Below, in pieces: positions 11,911 to 24,238 of a DNA stretch of 64,000 nucleotides. This DNA comes from Castor canadensis (lineage: Eukaryota > Chordata > Mammalia > Rodentia > Castoridae). The position numbers and the translations under genes were made by a program. How positions within the stretch are numbered: position 1 is the first letter of the stretch; every line of letters starts with the position of its first letter. The notes below the pieces were generated by a model. The model was not told the DNA's origin. It searched no databases and saw only the letters and a program-made list of their open reading frames with translations. The stretch covers positions 107,156,343-107,220,342 of the forward strand of contig NC_133394.1 in NCBI RefSeq assembly GCF_047511655.1, in the 5' to 3' direction.

Positions 11911-13968
11911 CTGCATAAAGAAAATGATTTTAAATGTTTTAGTGTGGACTCTTGTTCCTGTGTTGACATTGCATTGCTTTCTGTATAGTAAGGTAGGTTA
12001 TTATTTGATTTTGATCATGAATCAAAACCCCTCACCTCTCATGAATGGACAATACTATTATCTCTTTGCTAGGATCTTTATGTATTTCTGGGTACATTGC
12101 TTTTTTATATGAATGAGGATGATCAGTTTGTCCTATATGACTACTAGTCTGGGCAACTCCTCAGCCATCTCATATGGATGGCACTTTGTTCATTTCTAAA
12201 GTTAATATGTAATTTACTCTCAGTTCATATTTTGAGGAGCACTTCATTGATATCTTCAAAGGAGGATTTAAACATTGTGATCTCCATATCAACCAACACA
12301 GAATTTTCCAAATGTCTTCTAAATGAAATTTTCAAACATGACATACAATTTGAAACCTTTGGAAACTTCATCTTACATTATATATTTACAAGAATAAAAA
12401 TCACAGCGAATGGTTCTCTCTGAGGAGAACCCTTAAATCATTCATCAATCATTGACACATGATCAAGAACCAGATCATCAGGTATATAAGAATACAGAAA
12501 ATGAAGTTTGTGTGCCAACAGTGCGAAAAGGATAAGTTATGGGGGCAAAACTCAATTAAGGAGTATTGCAAAAAAAATGGTAGACTTGAACATGAGACCC
12601 TTGGAGTGGTGGGAGACAAATTATCTGACATACACATAAAAGGAAAGATATTTGATCCTACAATGACATGCTAGAAATTGCAAAGCATTAATTACCAATA
12701 CCTCATAGTTATCTAAATAATCGCTTGGACTGTATTGCATTTTATATACCTAAGGTATGTAGAAGAGTCTGGTCTTGTCTTTAAAGGTCTTTTTTGGTGA
12801 ATAGACAATGAGATTACTTTTTAGGCTTCAGATATATTTAGTGTAAGAAAAAAGCAAAAAAACCGGGAAAATTTAATTCACATTTGTTTCCATGCATATC
12901 TATGCATGTATCTATGATTGCATGCCTGTTTTGCCAACAAATATGTGTATATCATCTGTGCATATGATTCATAGCCACATGAAATCAAAACCAGGGTTAC
13001 TGTGCCTGAGTTAGTGGATGAAGTTAGATGTGATGTGAGGACAGTTCCAACTCTAGGCTGTGTCATTCATGAGCAGCCTCATACCATGCACAATCCAAGA
13101 GGAAAATTGTTCACTGCTTATCTTTTTATACATTTTAATTCTTTGAAGTATGCAAATATATTAACTATTCACAGTATAAATGAAAATTGAATCAGAAGGA
13201 ATTTCTTGAGAATGGAAATGATGTGACTTTGTGTACAGAAATTAAACTTGGGTAAGTGTGGATATGTGCCTGATATCACAACTAACATTTTTCATGAAAA
13301 GAAATATTTCTCATAGAAACAACTCTTGTCACTATAATTTTGTGCATTTTCTAGTCTTTCTTCTTCAAAAGTATAAATCAAAACAGTCCATGTAAGATCA
13401 TTTTAATAAGTGTTTTAAATTATTTCATAGCAAAATATTAAGAATTATTAAACTAAAATGAGGTAAAGGTCACTTTCCTCAATAAAATTGTAAGCTGTAG
13501 TCTTATTTTTAAAAGCAAACTTTATAATTTTTCTTTACTCAATTACTTGGATTGATCGTTGGGTATCTTAGAGAAGGGACATTAGGCATTGAAACCAGAT
13601 GATTTTCCTGAACAATCATTTCCCTTTAAAGGCAAGTTGCATTATCTTGAAATTTGAATTGGTAAATTTATTTTCCATTTTAAACAAATTTAACCTCAAT
13701 TTAAAACCCAGAAGTGATGTGTTCAATGGATACTAAATCCAGAAATACTAGAACCAAATTATTTAAACATTACTTGGGGAAGTATATTATGTTCTAACAT
13801 CCTTCAAATTGCAAAATAAATGTCAGTTAAGAAAAGGAAATTATGGTGTGATAACACAAACACAGAACTCTTAAAGGTCTGAAATAGCTAACTTTTATTT
13901 CTTGATCATGCTTCTTCTGTGTTTGTGAACAGATGGAGACTACGATCCAAACCTTTTTATACTCCTAA
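11911..13968. other. No feature recognised
   Basis: About 2 kb of AT-rich sequence. Open frames of 60-95 codons (for example 11825-12112 and 12178-12423 on the plus strand) look like chance: their composition follows the AT-rich DNA and no domain is visible. Confidence 0.4.
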
Positions 13969-13969
13969 C

Positions 13970-14199
13970 CAGGGTTTCTTAACAGTGTTGCTCTTGACAT
14001 TTAGGACTGAATGATATCTTGTTGCTGCAGGATAGAAGAAAGTTCTGGGGATGTTACCCTGGGTATTGTAGGAGATTTCACTAGTTTCTACTCACTAGAT
14101 CCAAGTAACATCCTCCTTAAGTCATGACAACCAAAACATATCTCCAGATATAGCCATACATCTGGAAAGGGAGAAAATCACCAACGTTGAGAATCACTG
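13970..14199 (-). mobile_element. MER5A hAT-Charlie element
   Basis: The ends are inverted repeats of the hAT-Charlie type: cagggtttcttaac on the left and gttgagaatcactg on the right. The interior holds cttaagtcatgacaaccaaa and catatctccagatatagcca, the reverse complement of the MER5A 'tctggagacatttttggttg' core. Length is close to the usual MER5A, so the copy is nearly complete. Flanking octamers ctcctaac and ctctcaaa could be a decayed 8-bp target duplication. Confidence 0.75.
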
Positions 14200-15246
14200 C
14201 TCTCAAAAACCTGCAATATTTTTCCCAGAGGGATAGAGCAAGTGGAGAACTGAATATTGGCTCTTCAATTTTCTGCCAGGAAGTGATTCAAAACACTTTT
14301 GTTCACATTTGGTTGGCCAAAACATTATCATATTTAACTTCTAGAAAGTAGGGAAGCAAAATCCTACCATGTTCTTATGAAGAGAATAAAACAATATCAG
14401 AAGGCTAACATTAGTGATTATCATAGTAGCATTGTATATTTTGGTGAGGAAATGAATACTTTGCTTTCAAAATATAACACAGTTTTGAAAGTCAGTCAGT
14501 AATATTTATTATTAAATTTCAGAATATATTAAAATAGAAACTATATACCTTATTGTTGAGAGTGTATCAGAAAATAATTATAAAAGAAGTAGTAATGAAA
14601 GACATGTCTGCAGGATGAAAATTTATAGACATAAGCCACGTGATTATTAGTACATTTTGGGTTGAATATTTAGTATAAAAGCAATTGTCCTGAGGTCTGA
14701 AAAAGAGACGAGCATATATTTTACAAAGTGAATTATCGTAAAATTCCTTTTACCACTTTGGCCCAGTATGTGGGCCAAAGTTTGAGTCTATGACCACATT
14801 TATTCAAATTAGTAAAAAACGGACTTTGGATTCTGATTCTGGATCGCTGTACCCAAACCTAAGTCCTGTTTATTGAATTACATATTTATTTTGCAGCCGC
14901 AGCCTCCACAACCAAGATATAAAATATATGTAAAAGAAAACCAGCAACAAAATGTGAAGAGGCATTATCTCTGTGTTTTACTAAAAGTTATACTGGAAGT
15001 TGAAAGAGTTAAAGTTAGGGAGAATATTAAATGTTATTGATTAAAGTTGTCCATCTTAAAATAGACAAACTATACAATTATTATTATAATATAAATTTAT
15101 TACATATAAATAAAGCTTATAAAATATAATGAGTTATAATCTCATTGTCTGATTTCTTTCTTAAGACAGGTGATACATTTTATAATATGCCATAATGTTG
15201 TTACAGAAACTGACAATTTATAAGACATTTATTGTGTATTTCATTG
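14200..15246. other. No feature recognised
   Basis: AT-rich sequence without a gene or assigned repeat. A short local inverted repeat is present near 14758-14779, where tttggcccag and tgggccaaag face each other. Confidence 0.4.
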
Positions 15247-15660
15247 TGATGGTTAATTTATGTGTCAACATCGTTATGTTAAGGGATGCCTAGACACCTG
15301 ATAAAGCATTGTTTCTGGAGTGTCTGTGAAGGAGTTTCTAGAAGAGATTATAAATGGAATTAATAGATGAGTAAAGGTTTGTCTTCACCAATGTAAGTGG
15401 GCATTATGCAGTCTGTTGAGGGCTTAAATAGAACAAAAAAACAGTGGTTGAAGGGCAAATTTTTCCTCAACCACAAGGATAAGGTCAAGAACATATAGCT
15501 TCACTTTTAGGTATTATAGTTCATTGTTCTTGGGACTTCAGGCTGAATGATGTGACTGCCTTCCCTGTTTTTTTTTTTTTAGTTTATGAATGACATATCC
15601 CTGGACTTTTAGAACATTTTAGCCTTCATAATTGCATGTGGCAATTCCTGTAATAGAACT
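15247..15660 (+). mobile_element. Ancient interspersed repeat (LTR- or DNA-transposon-like)
   Basis: Segments in order: atggttaatttatgtgtcaa, aagggatgcctagacacctg, tctggagtgtctgtgaagga, agaagagattataaatggaa, ccaatgtaagtgggcattat and ttgagggcttaaatagaaca. This is a well-known mammalian repeat layout, but I cannot fix the family. A T run (15570-15582) interrupts it. No coding capacity. Confidence 0.5.
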
Positions 15661-15670
15661 CCTACATATA

Positions 15671-16188
15671 GTCATGCATCGTGTAATGACATTTTAGTTA
15701 ATAGTCAGCTACATACATGACTGTGGTCCCATAAGATTGTAGTGAGGCAGAAACATTCCTGTCACCTAGTGACATCATCACCATCATAAAATTCTAAGGC
15801 AATGCATAACTCGTGGGTTTGTGGTGATGCTGGCATTAAACTTCCTGCACTACTAGAGGTATAAAAGCATAGCAACACAATTAGGATGTATTATTTGATC
15901 ATGGTAATTGATGATTACATTACTGGTTTATGTATCTATAGTACTATAATTTTTATCATGATTTTTAGAGTATACTTTTATTTATAAAATTGTATTGCAA
16001 ACAGTATACCATGTTATATTGGAGCAATTGACACTTCTTATATTGACCACATCTCTCAATTGCATCAAGAGAAAGAACCTATGTGAAGTGGTTGATCTAC
16101 ACCATATAGGTTTGTGCCAGCCAGTGTACTCTCTGATGTGTGCATGACAATAAATTCCTCCATAATGCGTTTCTCAGAGCATATCCCA
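15671..16188. mobile_element. Internally deleted DNA-transposon fossil
   Basis: The left end gtcatgcatcgtgtaatgac and the right-end segment cataatgcgtttctcagagc fit the two termini of an old mammalian DNA transposon, whose ends I remember as near-inverted 'atgcatcg..taatgac' sequences. Interior landmarks are ggtcccataagattgtagtg, cctagtgacatcatcaccat and gtttatgtatctatagtact. About 500 bp remain, so most of the interior is gone. The family name is not certain. Confidence 0.5.
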
Positions 16189-16209
16189 ATCACATAACTT
16201 TATCTTTGT

Positions 16210-16435
16210 GGTTCTGTGTCTTTGGAAGATCCTTCCCACTGTGATCATCTTATTTTATCCTGAAGGGTCCTTGTGACATGAGTGTAACAGAGTGGATGCT
16301 ACACATCTTGTTTACAGATGGTAAAACTGACTTTAAAGAGTGTAAATGGTTCAACCAATGCGGCACGTTAATGGGAATCAGGAACTGGAACTGAAGTCTC
16401 TTCACTGTGTTCAGTGCCCTTTCCATGAACTTTTT
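16210..16435 (+). repeat. MIR SINE remnant
   Basis: Landmarks ttgtttacagatggtaaaac, aatgggaatcaggaactgga, ctgaagtctcttcactgtgt and cagtgccctttccatgaac follow the MIR core and 3' half in plus orientation. Confidence 0.6.
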
Positions 16436-17424
16436 ACAGTGGCACTTGGGAGAATACTGTCATGCTGTAATACTAGGCCATACTTGTCATACTTTTTTTG
16501 TTTTGGAAAAGTTGAACAATCTTAGATTCTTCTTAGCAAATAAAGAAAACATGGTCAAATCAGATTTTTTTTTTGAGAATTTGATCAATCGCAGAGTATA
16601 ACAGCTTTTCATTGCTAAGTTTTCTCCTAACAGGTGCAGAAAAAGGAAACACTAAGATGTTTGTGTTACTCAAGGCTCTCCAGAGAAAAAGAACCCATAG
16701 GTTATATCAGAATATATACAGAGTGCCTTCTGATTCCACTTTAGTTTACTAATTGTCCACAGTTGGGCAGGTAACTTATCATCCTTGGAAACTGATAGAA
16801 GAACAGAGCAGACAGTCTGAATGCAATGGTTCAGAAGGGAGAGATTCCCACTATGAGTTATGAAAATAAGCACAACACATTTTGTAGAGCACTATAGCAC
16901 AAACAGGAATTGTTTAGTAAAAGTGTTTTCAAACATTAGCTCATATATAATTTGATATACTTTTGCATTTATCCATATACAAAGAGAATTTTTAGAAGCA
17001 GGAGCTAAGATATTCTTACTTTGTCATTTTCTTTTTTAGGGACACTGCAATTGGTGGTAAGTTTTAGGGCTCACAAGTTTAAATATGATGAGTTATTACT
17101 TCCTATGGAGACCAGGAATTTTTGGATGTAAGAAAAATTTAAATATATCCATTGTTGTATATATGCTGCCTTTGTTCATGAACTTAATTTGTGTTCTTCA
17201 TATCCAAGTTTATCTGACAACTCTAGGACATGATTGTCTTTTCTAAAAGTTCAAAATAATTATTATCAGTACTATAACTTACAACACTGATTTTATGAGG
17301 GCTGGCAATTCATTGTATATTTCATTTTATTGTTCATTTATTATTTTAGGCAAGTTTCTTGAGGGCAGAAAAATTCATATAATTCTGTGATATTTAAAAA
17401 AATAGTTCAAATGATAATTACATA
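16436..17424. other. No feature recognised
   Basis: AT-rich sequence with no supported gene and no assigned repeat. Confidence 0.4.
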
Positions 17425-17530
17425 TTTCTTCTATGGGTTGGGTGTCATTATCACCTCTATTTACAGATGAGAAATTGGGGGCTTAGAAAGATTTACTTGT
17501 TTTACCCATGTATTAAGTAGAAGTATTATA
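17425..17530 (+). repeat. MIR SINE remnant
   Basis: The core tatttacagatgagaaattg followed by ggggcttagaaagattta matches the central MIR segment in plus orientation. Confidence 0.6.
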
Positions 17531-19439
17531 AAATCATAATTTTCAGATTATTTTTTCATAATTTTCAGATACAGAAATTTTAACTCTAGTACCTTAACAT
17601 TTTAAAAATTATGAATGCATGCTAGTAAATATATACTAAGTGTTTCATAAATACTTGTTTAGATGAACAGAGTAACTTTATATGATTATCAGTCATGATA
17701 GTCTGAGAATACTGTGAATAAATAATAGCTTGAGAGCCCTATGGACTCCTTTTATTTATCTACATCAGTCAATATACTGTTCAAAGGAAAATTCTCTTTC
17801 CTGAGTAGAGCAGTAGCCAGTAGCAATAATCTTTCAATAATATTTAAAGGAGAACAATTTATCACAAAGAAAATGAAGACTTTCTCACTGGAAACTGCAG
17901 AAGCCAGATCACATTCCCCAGCCACAGCATGTTGTTCCTGGAGACAGTGACAGTCAATAAGCTTCAAGAAGAGCAAACAGTGGCGGGCCTCCCAAGTTTC
18001 AGCACTTCTCAGCAGTGGGAAAGGAATCAGTTGCTCCAAGTACCTAGGGGGAAAAAACAAAACCCTGTATTTACTAGGTTTCCAGGCTTGGTGTCTCCTG
18101 TGACGATGAAAAAGAAACACCACTACAAGCAAGTGTAAAGACAAAGCAACTGTGAAACTGAAGGAAGAAGGACAAAAAGGAATTGTTCTGGTACAGGAAA
18201 TGTGAGGAAAACATAAGTACACAAAGTAATGGGCTTGAAAAGAAGTGGTTGAATGTATGCTCACAAGCTAGAAAGAAATACTGTATAGTGTATATAAATG
18301 GAAAAATGATACCTGTTGAAACTATTCCAGTAATGGGGTGAGGGGGGATAAATAAGAATGAATTCAAGTATGGCATATTTAATATATTGTAAGAACTTTT
18401 GTAAAGTCCACAATGTACCCCTCACCCAGCACAATAAAAGGAAAAGAAATTTCAGTATCAAGTAGAAATGTATAAAATTTTTATATTTTCTGGTTAAACA
18501 ATCCCATGTCATTTTCATTTATATTTATGGATGAAATATCTATTTCAAGATCATGGTGTCATGACAATAAAGAGTTTTTATTTTTTAGTTTCATAATAAA
18601 ACCCAAGTGCTTTAGGAGCATCATGAATTGACAGTGTCTTTAACTACTTAGACCATACTACTGAAGAAGGTGTACAGGCATACATGATGACTATGTGTTC
18701 CCAAGTCTCTCTCACATTATTGTTTTAATTAAATCCATATTTTTTACTATTACTACATTTGTAGATATTACAGTAATCAAACAGCTAATAGAACTCTAAG
18801 GTGATGATGTCAACCTTCTATCACCTGAGAAGATTCTTATTCTATAATTCTTATTTAGAAGTGGTGATATTGTGTCAAGATATAACAGTCAGTGTCCATG
18901 AAGAAGACAGAATCCACACCAGTAATTTGGAAATGATTGTTGAATTGTGAAATGGAATTAACTACTAAGAGGTAGTAAAGAGCATCCTGGAGAATATTGA
19001 AATAGCATATCTAACCCTGAGAGCATATACTCAAGGAAGGAACAAATTTGGAAGAGATATCCCAATAATATGGCTGAGACACGTTATTTATAGAAGGTAT
19101 GTGTTTGTGGAAAACTGGATGGTGGGAAAAAGTTGTCACAGACCAAAGCAAGGGGGAGGGAAACAACCTATGGAATCCAGGGATATTATTTAGGGAGCTG
19201 TCAATTTCAGTTCTGGTGCAATGTGCTGGGAAGCAGCCTGCTAAGTTGGAGATGTTTAGCTTTCTCTGAGGCTGCTCCTTGGAGTCAGCAAAACCCAGGT
19301 AATAAATTAGTAGTTTGACTATCTGTCACAACAAAAGATACTATTATTAGGGATAAGGAAAGAAAATCTAAGCCTCTACAACGCATCACCCACAGTGTTT
19401 ATGTTATACTCCATCAAGAGTTACCTTATAGACTAAAGG
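17531..19439. other. Mostly unassigned DNA; includes a long chance-like minus-strand frame
   Basis: No gene is supported. A 170-codon open frame lies at 17752-18264 on the minus strand, but shorter frames overlap it on both strands, its product is simply hydrophobic and Ser/Phe/Leu-rich, and I recognise no family. A small L2-tail-like piece (cataaatacttgtttagatg) sits near 17648. Confidence 0.4.
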
Positions 19440-19826
19440 CTGTTAAATTTAATCATAATCAAGAGGACAAGAAGTCAGTAGAGGCAGACTCAAAGATGAG
19501 TCAGATGCTGCAATTTACTTAAAAAGGCTTTCAAAAGGCTATTACAAATTTTTCAGATAACATAGAAGTAAACAGCATGGGTAAACAAATATAACACATG
19601 GTGGAGATGCACAAACTTTAAAAAACTAGAAAACTTAAAGCTAAAAAAATTGCAACATCTGAAATATGAAGTTTATTTCATAGAATTGAGTGCATATTAG
19701 ATATTACAAAAGAATAAAAGTAAGCTCAAATATAACCTAATACAATTACATTGTATTATATAAATTATATATTGTGTTTTATTATATGATATATACCTAT
19801 ATATAAATTATACTGAATATAATTTA

Positions 19827-19847
19827 ATTCACATATTTAATGTGAAT
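19827..19847. repeat. 8-bp stem hairpin in AT-rich DNA
   Basis: attcacat (19827-19834) pairs exactly with atgtgaat (19840-19847) around the loop attta, in a stretch of very high AT content. Confidence 0.75.
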
Positions 19848-20287
19848 ATTAAATATGAATATCTTATATAAATTACATTGAAATATATAAATTCAGAAAT
19901 ATAGAGAAAATATATTAGCAATATGATTATGTAACCTGTGTGACTATAACAAGAATCATATATATTTTTGAAATTTCAACAAAAGAGAAAATTGACAAGA
20001 GTACTTTTTAAGTAGGCACATATTTAACAAATATGAAAAATAACCACACACAGATTCAAGAGTTCTGCCAAACACAAAGGCACAGACAGGAATGTCATGT
20101 TCAAACAACTGAATATCAAAGATAAACTTTTGAAAGTAACTAGATGACTAAGAAGCATATTACCTATGAGAAAAAAAATAAGAATTCCAGTTGACTTGTC
20201 ATACAAAATAAAAAATAAATAAATAATAAAAAGAAGGTAGAAAAAATTTAATGAAATCGTTAACGTGCTATGCTTAAAAAAAGAAAA

Positions 20288-20470
20288 GAGCCACATGTGG
20301 TGGTTCATGCCTGTAATCCCAGCTACATGGGTATGAGGAGTGTGGTCTGAGGCTAGTACTAAGCAAGAAGCTGGAGTTCATATCTGACAAATAACTAAAG
20401 CAAAGAAAGGGCTTGGAGTATAGCTTAAGTGGTAGATCTCAAACCCCATTACTACCCTACCGAGAAAAGA
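20288..20470 (+). mobile_element. Composite B1 + ID-like SINE
   Basis: The left part is 7SL/B1-like: gtggtggttcatgcctgtaa then tcccagctacatggg and a gaggctagta segment. After an 'aaataactaaagcaaagaaa' linker comes a tRNA-derived part with gcttggagtatagcttaagt and the box B-like tctcaaacccc. The head-to-tail order B1 then ID is the same as in the SINE at 53.0 kb. Diverged, with an A-rich end near 20463. Confidence 0.8.
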
Positions 20471-22106
20471 AACTCTATAAAACTTTATATACAGTGAAAT
20501 TGTCTTTTGAAAATGGAGGTAAAGAAGAGACAGTTTCAAATGAATGAAATCTGAAGATTGCAAACACATTCCAAAAAAGTTATAGAAAATTTATCAATCT
20601 GAAAATAAAAATATCAGAAAAGAAAGTTGAACACAGAGGAGGCAATGCTTGGTGTTGAAAAAGGTAAATACTCAAAGTGAGAATAAACATAATCAACTTT
20701 AATGTCTTTAAATAATTGACCAACATAAAAATAGCAATGAAATAGCATGAGGATAATAAACATATATAGAAATAAAATTTGGGAAAATAAGGGTCAAAGA
20801 TACAAACCAAATGGTATTATACTCTTAAATTTTTACACTGTGTACTTCAAAAGAAATAGTATTATTTAAAGTAGACTAAAATTTTTACATTTATCTTTCT
20901 ACCTATCTATAATTAATATTGTTAACCTTAAAAAAACTATTAACAACAAAACAGAAAAAGAGGTACTACTAATAAAAGAATATAGGAGATAAAATTAAAT
21001 TGAATTAACTTCTCATTTTATGCAAAAGAAGGCATAAAACAAAGAATAAAAGAAACAAAGATCACTTGAATGGATACAAAACAAATTTACAAAAGTTGGC
21101 AAATTGAAATATAATATCAATAATTACATTATATGTAAAAATCTATAAATCCAATCAGAGGCAGAAATTAGATTGAATACAAAAAATTTAATAGCTATCT
21201 ATAAGAAACTAATTTTATATAAGAAGGCATAGTTTAAATGAAAATAAATTATGCACAAAGATGTACAAAGCAAATACGGAGTTTTCACAGTACTATTGGA
21301 CACAATAGCTTTTAGGGCAAGGGATGCTAGCAGAGGTAAAGAACCCAGTTTCATTATGGTAAAGAAATGAATTCATCAAACATAACAATCCCATGTGAAT
21401 ATACATAGAAATATGAATTTTTGAGTATTTTACAGATTATGGGAAGTGTCTGTGCACTAAACATACATAACAAATTTGAGAGAAACCAATGAGAACATAC
21501 CTAAACAAAGAGCTGTCTGAGTGAGGCTCAGCTGTCTTTGGAATGCTCAAAGTTATAAACATGCCACTGGGAGCAACAATCATAATTATTTAAATGAATA
21601 TGTCAGTATTTCTGCAAATTCATTATGAATTTAGAGCAGTACTATTGTAAAATCAAGCAAAGTAGAAATTATGAAGCAGATGTTAAAATTTATATGTAAA
21701 TATAAAAAAATCTAGGCTTTTCCAAAGAACTTTTTAAAGAAGAACAAATCAGAGGAATGACATTGTATAATGTTAAGATTAATTCTAAGAGGTTGTTTAT
21801 TCAGACTGTTTGGCATTGATTTAAGGATGGCATAGATTAATGGAACAAGGCATAGCATGTATGTATGGTTAATTAATTTTTGACAAATATGCCAATTCAA
21901 TTCAATAGGGAAGTCTAACATTTAATTTGAAAGCATAAAGCTAAGTGAAAGACTTCAGTCACAAGAAATCCTACACTGTATGAATGCACTTATAAAAATC
22001 TAGATAAATTGAAACTATCGTGATGTGAAGCGAATTAGTGATTATCAGAGCCCGAAATGAGGGTGTAGATTTGACGGTCTTTGACTGAAATAAGTGAGAG
22101 GAACAC

Positions 22107-22206
22107 AATTTACTTTTTAATTTTGCTGGGGATCAAACCCAGGTTCTTGAGCGTGCTAAACAAGGTCTTCATCACTGAACTACACTCCAGCCATAAATTT
22201 ACTTTT
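22107..22206 (-). mobile_element. ID SINE, minus strand, with target-site duplication
   Basis: On the minus strand the body reads atggctggagtgtagttcag (box A region), continues into gcacgctcaagaacctgggt and ends in the box B-like ggtttgatccc and ccagcaaaat, as in rodent ID elements. The flanks aatttactttt at 22107-22117 and 22196-22206 are an identical 11-bp target-site duplication. The A tail has almost gone. Confidence 0.85.
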
Positions 22207-22774
22207 AGATCATAGAAATATTCTATATTCTTGTTGAGGTGGCTATTACATGTCTGCATATATTTAACTAAACTGAGTTGTGTACTTAATATTGGACATT
22301 TAAAAAGTGAACTATATCATGTCAAAGTTGTAATCAAATAATGTAATATGCCACATTGACAGAGTAAAGAAGAAAAATTGTGGCTAGTGCTATAAATGCA
22401 AAAAAGAAAAATAATAGATACCCATTGATAAAACACTCAACAATGTAGGAATAGAGTGCAATGTGCGTAGTGTTATAACAAAAAGCATCTACAATATTCT
22501 CTAGTTTAAGATTAGTCTTAATAGTGAAATTTTAAGTTTATTTTCCATAATATCATGAAAAATGAAGAATGAATTTATCATTGTATATTACATTGTTTCA
22601 AAGTCATACCAGTAATATTTCAAAATAAGTGAAAAGCATAAAGATTGGATATAGCATTGTTGCATGATATAAAGTTAAGTCATAAACATGATTTCATTTT
22701 ATATACCAGTACACTGTACTGCAATACATTGCTGAGAAAAATTTAAAAATAATAAAATGAGATACTGAACTGAA

Positions 22775-22920
22775 AGGCTCAAATTTTGTTGTTTGTTTGT
22801 TTTGAGTTTTTATTTTTGAGACAGTGTCAGGTTGATCTGGAATGCTTGATCCTCCTGCCTCAACCTCCTTAGTGCTAGGTTTATAGGCATGAACCACCAT
22901 GCCCTACTTAGGCTTCAATG
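22775..22920 (-). mobile_element. B1-like SINE, minus strand
   Basis: Minus-strand landmarks are ggcatggtggttcatgccta, aggaggttgaggcaggagga and gacactgtctcaaaaa, the diagnostic B1/7SL-derived order. The tail faces left (T-rich 22784-22818). Flanks aggctcaaa (22775) and aggcttcaa (22910) look like a diverged target duplication. A 68-codon minus-strand frame across it is a shadow of the SINE. Confidence 0.85.
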
Positions 22921-23734
22921 TTTAAAATGTAAATTCACCTAAAACTTAGATATACATGCATTGAAAATCCTATCATACGCCAATGAAGTGATTTATTCTT
23001 TAGATAATGAGATGATACTGCCATTTATAAGAGAATGAAATGGCTCCAGAAGAAACAAAATCTTGAAAAAGAATGAAGTTTATGACTTATACAATGTAGT
23101 TTCAAGACTTACTGTGTTCTTTTTGTTTGTTTAAGATATTGATACTGAGAGTTTCATTATGACATTTCCATGTATGTATGTATTGTGTCCTGAATTGGTT
23201 CATCTCCTCCATTTTACAGTTATTTATCATAACTTTAGAGTTATGATAGTCAGTATAAAGTGGCATTGACATTAGCACAAACAAAAAGATCAATAAAACA
23301 TAATAAAGCTACAGAAATGGATCCACAATGGACATTCAGGTTTTTGAAAAAAGTGTATGTACCAATGAAATACAATAGTGACAGAAAAGCCTTTTGAACA
23401 AATCTTCCTAAGACTACTAGGTAATTATGGGACAAAAATGTGACTCTTTTGAATACCATTCCTAAATTAATTCAAGACAGAATCTGGAGCTATTCACACA
23501 AGCTAAAATTAATGGGCTTGTAATCTTAGATTGGTCAAAATATTTTTACACAGGAAAGTAAGATAAAAATGAGTGCAATTAATTAAAATTAAACACATTT
23601 CTTAACCAAAAGTCATCATTGCAAAAGAAAGCAAACTTAACAATAGGAAAATATTCTTGATACATGTATTAGAAAAAGGGTTTTCATAAATGATATTTAA
23701 AGAATATAAGGAACAGAGTTGAGCAGACTGTTAT

Positions 23735-24238
23735 AAAAGAAACTAGATCAAGGGCAAACACAACAAGGGGATTGGACTTTGATCACATGATTAAGCGAGA
23801 ACACACAAGGAAGGTATGAGGATAGGTAAGACACCCAAAAAACTAGATAGCATTTGTTACCCTCAACGCAGAGAAACTAAAGCAGAAACTTTAAAGTAAC
23901 TGAGGCCAATAGGAGAAGGGGACCAGGAACTAGAGAAAAGGTTAGTTCGAGAAGAATTAACCTAGAAGGTAACACACATGTACAGGAAAGCAATGCGAGT
24001 CAACTCCCTGTATAGCTATCCTTATCTCAACTAGCAAAAACCCTTGGTCCTTCCTATTATTGCTTATACTCACTCTTCAAGAAGCTAGAGATAAAGGCAA
24101 AATAGTTTCTGCCTGGTAGCGAGGGGTTGGGCGGGGAAAAGGGGGTAAGGGAGGGAGTGGGGGGAAGAGGGAGAAATGACCCAAATATTGTATGCACATA
24201 TGAATATAAAAAAAAGTGATAATAAAAAAAATAGCTAG
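23735..24238 (+). mobile_element. Young 5'-truncated L1: 3'UTR and tail only
   Basis: The ~475-bp body (about 23747-24215) parallels the 3' ends at 37987-38562 and 58739-59230. It holds gggcaaacacaacaagggga, accaggaactagagaaaagg, the 'gtccttcctattattgctta' block and a G-rich tract, then gacccaaatattgtatgcac and an A-rich end. It cuts into an old L1 that resumes after it. The flanks aaaagaaactag (23735-23746) and aaaaatagctag (24227-24238) may be a decayed target duplication. Confidence 0.85.
24121..24173 (+). promoter_or_regulatory. G-rich polypurine tract in L1 3'UTR (G-quadruplex-prone)
   Basis: The tract contains at least seven separate runs of three or more G (for example ggggttgggcggggaaaagg and agggagggagtgggggg) within 53 bases, with few pyrimidines. 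G-rich polypurine 3'UTR tracts are a known feature of mammalian L1. Structure formation itself is inferred. Confidence 0.75.

Larger units (their letters stand above)
19440..23740 (+). mobile_element. Old L1 (L1M-type) body, plus strand, interrupted by SINEs
   Basis: The adenine-rich plus strand carries degraded blocks in L1 order. ORF1-like A-rich coiled-coil coding debris lies near 19440-20200, ORF1 C-terminal/inter-ORF debris follows to about 21.3 kb, and a 3'UTR-like block (aagtgaaagacttcagtcac ... tgtatgaatgcacttataaa, two separate blocks) lies near 21940-22100. Further ORF2 C-terminal-like sequence covers 23250-23740, so at least two old insertions may be merged here. A B1+ID SINE, an ID SINE and a B1 are inserted. 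No open frame survives. Subfamily and exact joins are not resolvable by eye. Confidence 0.5.

Noticed and set aside
12459..12674. 71-codon plus-strand frame with a C-x-x-C pair, considered as a zinc-finger remnant
   Set aside because: Only one Cys pair and no partner His/Cys pair at the right spacing; an antisense frame of equal length overlaps it.
22694..22900. 68-codon minus-strand frame
   Set aside because: Reads the B1 SINE and its tail, a common false gene.
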